A DNA stretch of 64,000 nt from Streptomyces djakartensis (GTDB taxonomy: Bacteria; Actinomycetota; Actinomycetes; Streptomycetales; Streptomycetaceae), in the NCBI RefSeq assembly GCF_014651075.1, contig NZ_BMWE01000002.1, positions 310,001 to 374,000 of the forward strand, in the 5' to 3' direction. Position numbers and translations under genes: made by a program. Position 1 is the first letter of the stretch. Each line of letters starts with the position of its first letter. Of this stretch, positions 55,776 to 63,198 are shown piece after piece. Below the pieces are notes generated by a model that was not told where the DNA came from, searched no databases, and saw nothing but the letters and a program-made list of their open reading frames with translations.

Positions 55776-57131
55776 TCAGTACGCCTTGGCCGGGGCGGCG
55801 TCCTGCCGCGCGACGGCCGGGTTCACCGCGCGTCCGGTGCGTTCCAGCACGGAGTCGAGGACCTCGCCGGCCCGTACGGCGGCGTTGGACAGCAGTGAGG
55901 AGGTGATGCCGTGAGAGTGCTCGGTGCCTCCGCAGAGGTACACGCCCGCCTCCGCCTCGGCCGTGGTGGCGACCCGGTACTCGCGCTCGACGAGCAGTCT
56001 TCCCTCCGCGTCACGGCGCAGCAGGTCTCCGGCGGGGCCGAGCAGGTCCAGCGGGTCGGCTGCGCGGTAGCCGGTGGCGCACACCAGCAGATCGGCCTCC
56101 AGGTCGGTGGTGCGACCCGTGGGCAGGTGATGGATCGTCAGCTTCACGGACTCGTCGGACTCCTGGACGTCGCGCATCACCGAGACGTTGTGCAGGCGCA
56201 GACGCTCGACGCCGACGATCTTGTCCTGGTAGATCCGGCGGTACATCTCCTCGATGAGGTCGACGTCCACGACCGAGTAGTTGGTGTTGGCGTGGTAGCC
56301 GAAGAGCGAGCCCTTGACCTGCTGGGGCGCGCCGTGGAAGTCGTCGACGGCCGAGGGATCGAAGATCCTGTTGGCGAAGGGACTGTCGTCGGCCTGGCTG
56401 TAGCCGAACCGGGAGAAGACCGCGTGCACTTCGGCGGCCGGGTAGGCGCGGTGCAGGTGGTCGGCGACCTCGGCGGCGCTCTGCCCCGCGCCCAGGACGA
56501 CGAATCGGCGCGGGGTGCGCTCCGAGGCGTCCAGCCGCGCGAGGTCGTGCAGCGTGGTCGAGCTGTGCCGTACGTGCGCGGAGACCTCGAGCCCGCTGGG
56601 CATACGGGGTATCAGGCCCGGAGCGAGCACCAGGTTGCGGGCCTTCCTGACGGTCAGTTCGCCCTTGCCCTCGTCGCGGGCGATGACCTCGAAGTGGGTG
56701 ACGACCCCGTCCTCGGTGACCGGCCGGGCGGAGACCATCTCGTGGCCGTAGCGGACCAGGTGGTCCAGTTGGCCCGCGCACCAGGAGAGGTAGTCGTGGA
56801 ACTCCACGCGTGACGGATACAGGACCTTGTGGTTGATGAAGTCGACGAGCCGGTCCCGGGCGTGCAGGTAGGGGACGAAGCCGAAACGGCTGACCGGATT
56901 GCGCATCGTCGCGAGGTCCTTGAGGAAGGCCACCTGCATGGTGGCGCCCTCGATGAGCATGCCGCCGTGCCAGTCGAACGCGGGTTTGCGTTCGAGGAAC
57001 TCGGCGGTGAGCGGGGCGGTGCCGCCGGTCTCGTTGTGCTCGGTGACCGCGATCGCGAGTGCCAGGTTGGCCGGGCCGAACCCCACGCCCAGTACGTCGA
57101 CGACAGGGCCGTCCGTCCGCGACGAATCCAT
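55776..57131 (-). CDS. SidA/IucD/PvdA-family amino acid N-monooxygenase (probable lysine N6-hydroxylase)
   Basis: 451 residues, full length. FAD motif GVGFGPAN (15-22), substrate-side blocks WHGGMLIEGATMQVAFLKDL and NPVSRFGFVPYLHARDRLVDFIN, NADPH motif VLGAGQSAA (212-220), and the late ATGYRAADP. The family N-hydroxylates the terminal amine of ornithine or lysine using NADPH and oxygen. Operon context (cupin plus MetRS) points to lysine giving N6-hydroxylysine, but ornithine is possible on sequence alone. ATG 57131 follows AAAGGG. It starts 11 bases after the MFS gene; no siderophore synthetase (NRPS or NIS) is nearby. Confidence 0.92.
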   Translation of the reverse strand: MDSSRTDGPVVDVLGVGFGPANLALAIAVTEHNETGGTAPLTAEFLERKPAFDWHGGMLIEGATMQVAFLKDLATMRNPVSRFGFVPYLHARDRLVDFINHKVLYPSRVEFHDYLSWCAGQLDHLVRYGHEMVSARPVTEDGVVTHFEVIARDEGKGELTVRKARNLVLAPGLIPRMPSGLEVSAHVRHSSTTLHDLARLDASERTPRRFVVLGAGQSAAEVADHLHRAYPAAEVHAVFSRFGYSQADDSPFANRIFDPSAVDDFHGAPQQVKGSLFGYHANTNYSVVDVDLIEEMYRRIYQDKIVGVERLRLHNVSVMRDVQESDESVKLTIHHLPTGRTTDLEADLLVCATGYRAADPLDLLGPAGDLLRRDAEGRLLVEREYRVATTAEAEAGVYLCGGTEHSHGITSSLLSNAAVRAGEVLDSVLERTGRAVNPAVARQDAAPAKAY

Positions 57132-57142
57132 GTGTTTCCCTT

Positions 57143-58444
57143 TCAGTCTTGTGCCGGACGCCCCACGAGTTCGGAGCCCTCCCCGTCGAGCGCGGCCCGT
57201 TCCCGGGCGCGTGCGACCAGGACGGTGCGGTACTTGAGGATGATCACGACTCCGAAGACGCCGTACAGCGCCGCGACCCCCCAGCGCGAGACGACCGCTC
57301 CGAGGGTCATGCACAGCGAGGCGATGAGCAGGGCGAGGCGGACGTTGAGGTTGAAGACCGCCATGTACTTGGTGCGCGACTGCTCGGGGACCAGGTCGGC
57401 CAGCATGGTCTGCTGCACCGGCACGTTGAGCAGCTCGCCGACGGTGAGGACCAGCATGGCCAGGAGAAGTACCCAGCCGCTGCCCGACACGGCCATCACC
57501 ATGTAGCCGGCGGTGAACAGGATCACGCCGGCGTACAGCCGCGGCCCGTCGCTCATCCGGCGCAGCACCCGGTGGACGACCAGGGCGAGCAGGACCACCA
57601 GGAGCGTGTTCTCGGCGCGCAGGATGCCGAGGATCTCGACGCCGTTGACGGTCGCGTCCCAGGATCCGAAGCTGAACAGCCGCTGTTCCTCGAAGGTCTC
57701 GCTGACCCGTACGTTGATGTAGTAGTTGATCTGGACTTCGATGGCCATGCGGAGGGTCGCCGCGATGAGAAGCGCCGAGAAGAGCCGGTCGGCGAGGACC
57801 GCGCGGTATCCGGATGCGAAGCTGCGGATGTAGGCGCGCGCCGACTCGGACTTCTGCGAAGCCGTGTCGGCCGGAGCCGTCTCGCTGATCTTGACGAAGG
57901 TGACCAGGAACACGGCGAGCGATCCGGCGGCGACGGCCGCGAGCATCTGGGGGAAGTAGTCCCCGTACAGGAAGCCACCGATGAGAACACCGCAGGCGAG
58001 GGCGAGGTTGATCGACCAGTAGTTGATCGTGTAGACGAACTGCCGTGACTCGGGGGTGCTGACGTCGACGACCATCGCGTCGTTCGCCGGCACCGCGAGG
58101 TTGGAGGCGAGGCTCCCGGCGAGGAAGCCGGCGTAGATGACGCCGGCGTTCTCCCACCAGGGCATCGCGGCGGCTGCCATCGTCACGTACGCGACGACGA
58201 CACCCGCCTCACCCGCCAGCAGCAGCGGGCGGCGGCCGTGGATGTCGGCCAGGTAGCCACCGATCAGCGATCCCGACACCTCGCACACGGCGATGACCAG
58301 GACCATCGCACCCGCCGCCGCAACACCGAACCGCTGGGCCAGGAACACGGTCATCAGGGGCATGACCATGACGTGGAGGAAGCGCTGCACGGATCCCACG
58401 ACGATGCGGACGCGGAGGTTGGGGTGCAGAGACCGGAACTTCAT
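57143..58444 (-). CDS. MFS transporter, probable product exporter
   Basis: 433 residues with 12 membrane spans. The loop signature is GGYLADIHGRRPLLL, and a second half repeats the fold (RRMSDGPRL). Drug-type major facilitator, likely exporting the pathway product or conferring self-resistance. It starts one base after the methyltransferase stop, without its own strong ribosome binding site, so translation is coupled. Confidence 0.9.
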   Translation of the reverse strand: MKFRSLHPNLRVRIVVGSVQRFLHVMVMPLMTVFLAQRFGVAAAGAMVLVIAVCEVSGSLIGGYLADIHGRRPLLLAGEAGVVVAYVTMAAAAMPWWENAGVIYAGFLAGSLASNLAVPANDAMVVDVSTPESRQFVYTINYWSINLALACGVLIGGFLYGDYFPQMLAAVAAGSLAVFLVTFVKISETAPADTASQKSESARAYIRSFASGYRAVLADRLFSALLIAATLRMAIEVQINYYINVRVSETFEEQRLFSFGSWDATVNGVEILGILRAENTLLVVLLALVVHRVLRRMSDGPRLYAGVILFTAGYMVMAVSGSGWVLLLAMLVLTVGELLNVPVQQTMLADLVPEQSRTKYMAVFNLNVRLALLIASLCMTLGAVVSRWGVAALYGVFGVVIILKYRTVLVARARERAALDGEGSELVGRPAQD

Positions 58445-58445
58445 G

Positions 58446-59270
58446 TCAGGCACGCACTCCGGTGTAGATGTCGTAGTACTCACCGGCGACGGGCGTCTTG
58501 CGCACGTCGGTGAGGCCGCAGCCCTTGAGGATCTCGATGAGCTGGTCGTGGCGCAGGTAGCGGGACCGCCGCTGGAACTCCGAGTGGATGCCGTCCACCG
58601 TCAGCCTGCTCGACCAGGTGCGGATCCCCGTGGACCGGTCGATCGAGATGGTCTCGGCGATGTCGACGGTGTGCTGCCCGATGCGCAGGGTGGGGTGGAC
58701 GACCGACTGGTCCTCGCGCCGCTCCAGATCCTCGGCACGCGTGATGTCGACGTAGAAGCGCCCGCCGGGACGCACGCAGGCCACCCACTGGCCGATGGCC
58801 TCGGCCATCGTGGACTGGTCGGCCAGCCCTTCGTCGTCCCAGGCGCCGGCGTAGATGTAGTTGCCCCCGCCGCGGTTCATCACCACGTCGAAGCCCTCGG
58901 CGTGCCGGCGCGGGAGGTCCTCCCACAGCACGAGTTCGGGCCGGACGTCGAGGCCCTCGATGCGGGCGTTGCGCCGGAAGTGCGTCAGCATCAGTTCGCT
59001 GCCGTCGGTGCAGGTCACGTCATAGCCGCGGCGGATCAGCTCCAGCGCGGGAAAGCCGCTTCCGCAGGCGCAGTCGAGAATGCGGAGCCCCTCCGCGGGC
59101 CCCAGCCACTCGGCTATTCCGTCGGCGGTCTCCTCACGGTCGAACTCGAAGAGCATGCACAGTTCCCACAGCGTGCCGATATCCGGATCCCCGGCGTCCA
59201 AGGCCGCCTCGATGCGCGCATCGGAAACTGACACGACTTCACCGTTCGTCAAGGCTAATGCTTTTCCCAC
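58446..59270 (-). CDS. SAM-dependent methyltransferase, glycine/sarcosine N-methyltransferase-like
   Basis: 274 residues from GTG 59270, preceded by GGGAGGGA six bases upstream; an ATG at 59291 lies above that site and is less likely. The SAM motif is LDCACGSGFPALEL (about 65-78), then DGSELMLTHFRRNA and FDVVMNRGGGNYIY, an arrangement like glycine N-methyltransferases. First gene of the operon. It may methylate glycine or the hydrazine nitrogen, giving a 1-methylhydrazinylacetate unit as in negamycin. An O-methyl role on another part cannot be excluded. Confidence 0.85.
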   Translation of the reverse strand: MGKALALTNGEVVSVSDARIEAALDAGDPDIGTLWELCMLFEFDREETADGIAEWLGPAEGLRILDCACGSGFPALELIRRGYDVTCTDGSELMLTHFRRNARIEGLDVRPELVLWEDLPRRHAEGFDVVMNRGGGNYIYAGAWDDEGLADQSTMAEAIGQWVACVRPGGRFYVDITRAEDLERREDQSVVHPTLRIGQHTVDIAETISIDRSTGIRTWSSRLTVDGIHSEFQRRSRYLRHDQLIEILKGCGLTDVRKTPVAGEYYDIYTGVRA

Positions 59271-59307
59271 ACCCCATCCCTCCCATGCCATATGAACATT
59301 TACCGTG

Positions 59308-59337
59308 ACCTTCGCAGCGCGTAGAGCCCCTTGTCAA
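59308..59337 (-). promoter_or_regulatory. Putative leftward promoter of the hydrazine operon
   Basis: On the minus strand TTGACA (59337-59332) is followed by GAAGGT (59313-59308) with an 18-base spacer, 40 bases upstream of GTG 59270. The region 59290-59460 is clearly AT-richer than its surroundings and divides the operon from the divergent dimethylargininase gene. Confidence 0.5.
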
Positions 59338-59519
59338 GCGGTTCCTGAAATCATCTCAGGCCTCCTGTCTTCGCTATAGAGCCGCGTTATGAGCTGATTA
59401 GGAGAAAGGATTGGACAGGCCCTCGCCTTTCGTGAGCCACTGGTTAAGTGCACTCCCGAATGCGAAACGTGCACATTGCTCCGTACCGGAATTCCGAAAG
59501 CACGCCGGAGGCAGCCCTG

Positions 59520-60380
59520 ATGCTCGATGAGCACTCGCGTGTGTTCCGCAGGCGGCGGTACCTCATGTGTCCGCCGACCCATTTCGACGTCACCTACTCG
59601 ATCAATCCATGGATGGACCTGAGCAAACCGGTCGACCAACGACTGGCCGTCGCGCAGTGGGAGGACCTGCGAGACCTGTACGTCGCGCTGGGACACACCG
59701 TCGAGCTGATCGATCCCCTGCCCGGTCTGCCGGACATGGTCTTCGCCGCGAACGGGGCCACCGTCGTGGACGGCCGGGTGCTGACCGCACGCTTCCGCAA
59801 CGCGGAGCGCGCCGCCGAGGCACCCGCCTACGCCGAGTGGTTCCGCGCCAACGGCTTCTTGGAGGTGCGTGAGTCCGACCACGTGAACGAGGGCGAGGGC
59901 GACTACCTCGTCACCGGCCGCTGGTTGCTGGCCGGCTGCGGCTTCCGCTCCGACCCCGCGGGCCATCTCAAGGCCCAGGAGTACTTCCGGCGCCCGGTGG
60001 TGAGCCTCACCCTGACCGATCCGCGCTACTACCACCTCGACACCGCTCTCGCCGTGCTCGACGACGACCAGATCATGTACAACCCGTCCGCCTTCTCCCC
60101 CGGCAGTCTCGCGGTGCTGCGCGACCTGTTCCCCGACGCGCTGATCGCCTCCGAAGCCGATGCCGCGGTCTTCGGCCTCAACGCGGTCAGCGACGGGTAC
60201 AACGTGGTCCTGGCACAGGCCGCGACCGGGCTGATCGAGCAGTTGCGCGCGCACGGCTTCAACCCCGTCGGCGTGGACCTGTCCGAACTGCTGAAGGCCG
60301 GCGGCGGCGCCAAGTGCTGCACGCAGGAGATCCGCATGCCGCTCACCGCCGAACACCGGACGGACGCAGTTCCCGCTTAG
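59520..60380 (+). CDS. Dimethylargininase (DDAH) / arginine deiminase-like hydrolase
   Basis: 286 residues from ATG 59520 after GGAGG; upstream in-frame ATG codons give a head without family match. The guanidino-group-modifying fold is shown by RRYLMCPPTHFDVTYSINPWM, DMVFAANGATVVDG, NEGEGDYLV, His in YYHLDTALAVL and the nucleophilic Cys in GGGAKCCTQEIRMPL. Hydrolyses methylarginine or arginine to citrulline, or acts on other guanidino compounds. In many streptomycetes it is a housekeeping gene near rocD. Here it faces the hydrazine operon, and the last 38 bp overlap the convergent LysR gene. Confidence 0.88.
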   Translation: MLDEHSRVFRRRRYLMCPPTHFDVTYSINPWMDLSKPVDQRLAVAQWEDLRDLYVALGHTVELIDPLPGLPDMVFAANGATVVDGRVLTARFRNAERAAEAPAYAEWFRANGFLEVRESDHVNEGEGDYLVTGRWLLAGCGFRSDPAGHLKAQEYFRRPVVSLTLTDPRYYHLDTALAVLDDDQIMYNPSAFSPGSLAVLRDLFPDALIASEADAAVFGLNAVSDGYNVVLAQAATGLIEQLRAHGFNPVGVDLSELLKAGGGAKCCTQEIRMPLTAEHRTDAVPA

Positions 60381-61404
60381 CCAGGGTGCGCGGGATCCGG
60401 GCGACCGCCGCGCCGTCCGACGGCCGTCCGCGCCTTGGCCGCCCGGCGGCGACGGCCTCCGGCACGGACGAAGGAGGCACGGCCGGTCCTACGGCACCGT
60501 GGACGAACGACACGAAGGTGTGCAGGGCGGCATTGGCGTTGTCCTTCCGCCAGGCCAGCGCCATCGGCACGGCGACCGGCTCGGCGAAGGACTTGAACAC
60601 CACGCCCGGCACGGCCAGCAGCGCCGCCGACGGCTCGGTGACCAGCGTGATGCCCGCCCCCTGTGCCACGGCCGCCAGCATGTGGGCCTCGTCGGGTTCC
60701 AGCCGGCTGATCTCCGGCGCGGCACCCTGGCCGTACACGGCGCCGAGGATGGACTCCCACAGGCCGCTGCGCTCACGCGGGAAGAACACCAGCGGCTCGC
60801 CGGCGAGGTCCGCCGGACAAACGCCGGGCCGGTCCGCGAGCGGGTGGCCGGTCGGGACGGCGACGACCACGCGGTCGTAGGCGATGACGGAGCACTGGAG
60901 GTCGTCGCCGTCGATCGGCGGCCGTATGAAGCCGGCGTCGATCGCGCGCATCCGGATCCTCTCGACGTTCGAGTGGGTGTGGCCCGTCGCGGTCTCGACG
61001 GTCATGTGGGGGTACTGCTCACGGAATCGGCTGGTCAGTTCGGATGCCAGCCCGATGCCGCCCGAGCGGGAGTAGGAGAGGGTGAGCTTGCCGTTGTGAC
61101 GGCCTGCCAGCACACTGGCGAAGCGATCGAACTCCTCGGCGTGGGCGAGCAGTTGCCGGGCCTTCGGCTCCAGTACCCGGCCCGCGGCCGTCAGGGCGAC
61201 GCCCTGCCGGTCACGCTCGAACAGCGGCATGCCGAGCCGGCGCTCCAGCGCCTTGATGCCCTGGGAGAGTCCCGGCTGCGTCATGTGCAGTCGCACCGCG
61301 GCCCGGCCGAAGCTCAACTCGTCGGCCACGGCCAGGAAGTAGCGCAGACCCCGCAGGTCCCCGGCGGTGATGCCCTCGCTCTCGAAGACGTTCTGACCGT
61401 TCAC
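60343..61404 (-). CDS. LysR-family regulator of the sulfur operon
   Basis: 353 residues from GTG 61404. LRYFLAVADELSFGRAAVRLHMTQPGLSQGIKALERRLG (about 19-57) is the winged helix, then a LysR effector domain. A 40-residue Arg/Pro-rich tail follows. The start overlaps the ssuC stop by four bases, so it is the last gene of an operon; it may regulate sulfur assimilation like CysB/Cbl, or a neighbouring gene. Confidence 0.9.
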   Translation of the reverse strand: MNGQNVFESEGITAGDLRGLRYFLAVADELSFGRAAVRLHMTQPGLSQGIKALERRLGMPLFERDRQGVALTAAGRVLEPKARQLLAHAEEFDRFASVLAGRHNGKLTLSYSRSGGIGLASELTSRFREQYPHMTVETATGHTHSNVERIRMRAIDAGFIRPPIDGDDLQCSVIAYDRVVVAVPTGHPLADRPGVCPADLAGEPLVFFPRERSGLWESILGAVYGQGAAPEISRLEPDEAHMLAAVAQGAGITLVTEPSAALLAVPGVVFKSFAEPVAVPMALAWRKDNANAALHTFVSFVHGAVGPAVPPSSVPEAVAAGRPRRGRPSDGAAVARIPRTLAKRELRPSGVRR

Positions 61405-62339
61405 GGCGCACGCTCCAGCAGCCCACGGGTACGCAGCACGTACCGCTCCAATGGTGCGAAGACAAGGAGTTCGACACTGATGCCGACGCACAGGATCAGC
61501 AGAATCGTCGCGAGGACCAGAGGCATGTCCTGCGCCACGCGCCCGTTCTCCAGCATCTGGCCCAGCCCGTACCCCATCTCCGGGGATCCCGCGATGAGTT
61601 CGGCGGCCATCAGGGACCGCCAGGAGAACGCCCAGCCCTGTTTCAGCCCTGCGAGGTAACCGGGCAGGGCGGCGGGCAGCAGGATGTGACGCACTCCCCG
61701 CAGGCCCCGTGCGCCCAGCGACCGCCCGGCGCGCACGAACAGCGGCGGCACCTGGTCCATGCCCGCCACCAGCCCGTTGGCGACGGACGGTACGGCACCC
61801 AGCAGCACGACGGCGTAGATGGCGGTGTCCGTCAGGCCGAACCAGATGACCGCCGCCGGGACCCACGCCACCGAGGGCAGGGACTGCAACCCGGACAGGA
61901 TCGGCCCGACGGCGGTCCTGACGGGCCGTACACGCCACACGAGCAGTCCGAGGGGCGTACCGATGGCGATCGCCGCCAGGAAGCCGAGGGCGCCGCGCGA
62001 GACGCTCTGGCCGATCACGCCCAGCGTGGTGCCCAGGTACCACTGTTCCACCAGGGCGTCCCACACCGCGCGGGGTCCGGGCAGGACGTAGTCCGGTTTG
62101 ACCCCCGCGAGGTGGACCAGCTCCCAGACCGTCAGGATCAGGGCGATGGCCACCACGGGGGGCGTCACGCGCGTCAGCAGCACCTTGCCCAGCCTGGCGC
62201 CGCCCTTGTGCTGTGCGCTCTGCAGAGCGTCCAGCCCGGTACTCAGCCCGTCCAGTTCGTTGCCGTCCCGCGGGGTGTTGGGCAGGAGGGTCCGGGGATC
62301 CGCCGCCCTCCGGGGCCGTCTGGTGTCAGCTCCTGGCAT
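61401..62339 (-). CDS. ssuC: Sulfonate/nitrate/taurine-type ABC transporter permease
   Basis: 312 residues, six spans with a 50-residue polar head. LQSLPSVAWVPAAVIWFGLTDTAIYAVVLLGAVPSVANGL and RSLGARGLRGVRHILLPAALPGYLAGLKQGWAFSWRSLMAAELI (the EAA loop) are SsuC signatures. It imports alkanesulfonates or sulfate esters with SsuB. Overlaps ssuB by 14 bp. Confidence 0.9.
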   Translation of the reverse strand: MPGADTRRPRRAADPRTLLPNTPRDGNELDGLSTGLDALQSAQHKGGARLGKVLLTRVTPPVVAIALILTVWELVHLAGVKPDYVLPGPRAVWDALVEQWYLGTTLGVIGQSVSRGALGFLAAIAIGTPLGLLVWRVRPVRTAVGPILSGLQSLPSVAWVPAAVIWFGLTDTAIYAVVLLGAVPSVANGLVAGMDQVPPLFVRAGRSLGARGLRGVRHILLPAALPGYLAGLKQGWAFSWRSLMAAELIAGSPEMGYGLGQMLENGRVAQDMPLVLATILLILCVGISVELLVFAPLERYVLRTRGLLERAP

Positions 62340-63198
62340 GACGGCTGATTTCCTTGCGTAACTCTTCCGTGATTTCCTTCGACTTCTCCGCCACTGCCTC
62401 GTCCTCCAGACGCCTGGGGTACGTCAGGTCGATGCGCCACTCACGGGCGATCCGGCCCGGCCGGGAGGTCAGCAGCACCACCCGGCCGCCGAGCCGCACC
62501 GCCTCCCGGACGTTGTGGGTCACGAAGAGCACCGACAGGCTGCGGGCGTCCGTGCCGGGCTGGTTCCACTCCTGCCAGACCCGGATCAGCTCCTCGTGCA
62601 GAAGGTCGCGGGTGATCGCGTCCAGCGCCGCGAACGGCTCGTCCATCAACAGGACTTGTGACGCCTGGGCCAGGGCGCGGGCCAGCGCGACGCGTTGGCG
62701 CATGCCGCCGGACAGCTCGTGCACCCGTTTGCCGTACGCGCCGCTCAGGCGGACGAGCCCCAGCAGGCGTTCCGCCTCAAGGCGGCGCTCACGCCGCGGA
62801 ACTCCTCTGAGCCTGAGCGCCAGTTCGATGTTCTTGCCGGCGGTCAGCCACGGGAACAGGGCATGTTCCTGGAACATCAGCGCGGGGCGCGGGCCCACCG
62901 CCGAGACCTCCCCCGCGCTGGGTTCGTCGATCCCGGCCGCCAGGGCGAGCAGGGTGGACTTGCCGCAGCCGGAGGCACCCAGGAGACACACGAACTCGCC
63001 GGGTGCCACGGCCAGGCTGATGTCGTCGAGCACGAGCTGATCGCCGCGGGGGCGGCCGAAGGACTTGGACACCCCTCGCAGTTCAAGCGCGGGCGGGGCC
63101 GCGGGGGCGTGCGCCGGGGCCGCCCGCGGGCCCGGCGGCCTGCCGGCCGTCGCGATGGACTCGGCCGTGCGCGGGGGGTCGTACACCGGCCGGTTCAC
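62326..63198 (-). CDS. ssuB: Sulfonate/nitrate/taurine-type ABC transporter ATP-binding protein
   Basis: 290 residues. Walker A GASGCGKSTLLAL, signature LSGGMRQRVALARAL, Walker B VLLMDEPFAALD and the switch FVTHNVREAVRLG. A Pro/Ala-rich N-terminal head of about 38 residues precedes the ATPase. Overlaps cysN by four bases (ATGA). No binding-protein gene lies between cysN and this gene. Confidence 0.93.
   Translation of the reverse strand: MNRPVYDPPRTAESIATAGRPPGPRAAPAHAPAAPPALELRGVSKSFGRPRGDQLVLDDISLAVAPGEFVCLLGASGCGKSTLLALAAGIDEPSAGEVSAVGPRPALMFQEHALFPWLTAGKNIELALRLRGVPRRERRLEAERLLGLVRLSGAYGKRVHELSGGMRQRVALARALAQASQVLLMDEPFAALDAITRDLLHEELIRVWQEWNQPGTDARSLSVLFVTHNVREAVRLGGRVVLLTSRPGRIAREWRIDLTYPRRLEDEAVAEKSKEITEELRKEISRHARS

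Noticed and set aside
51652..59270. Siderophore biosynthesis by the SidA-type monooxygenase
   Set aside because: There is no NRPS, IucA/C-type synthetase, acyltransferase or iron-uptake gene nearby, while the cupin and MetRS-like partners point to N-N bond formation.
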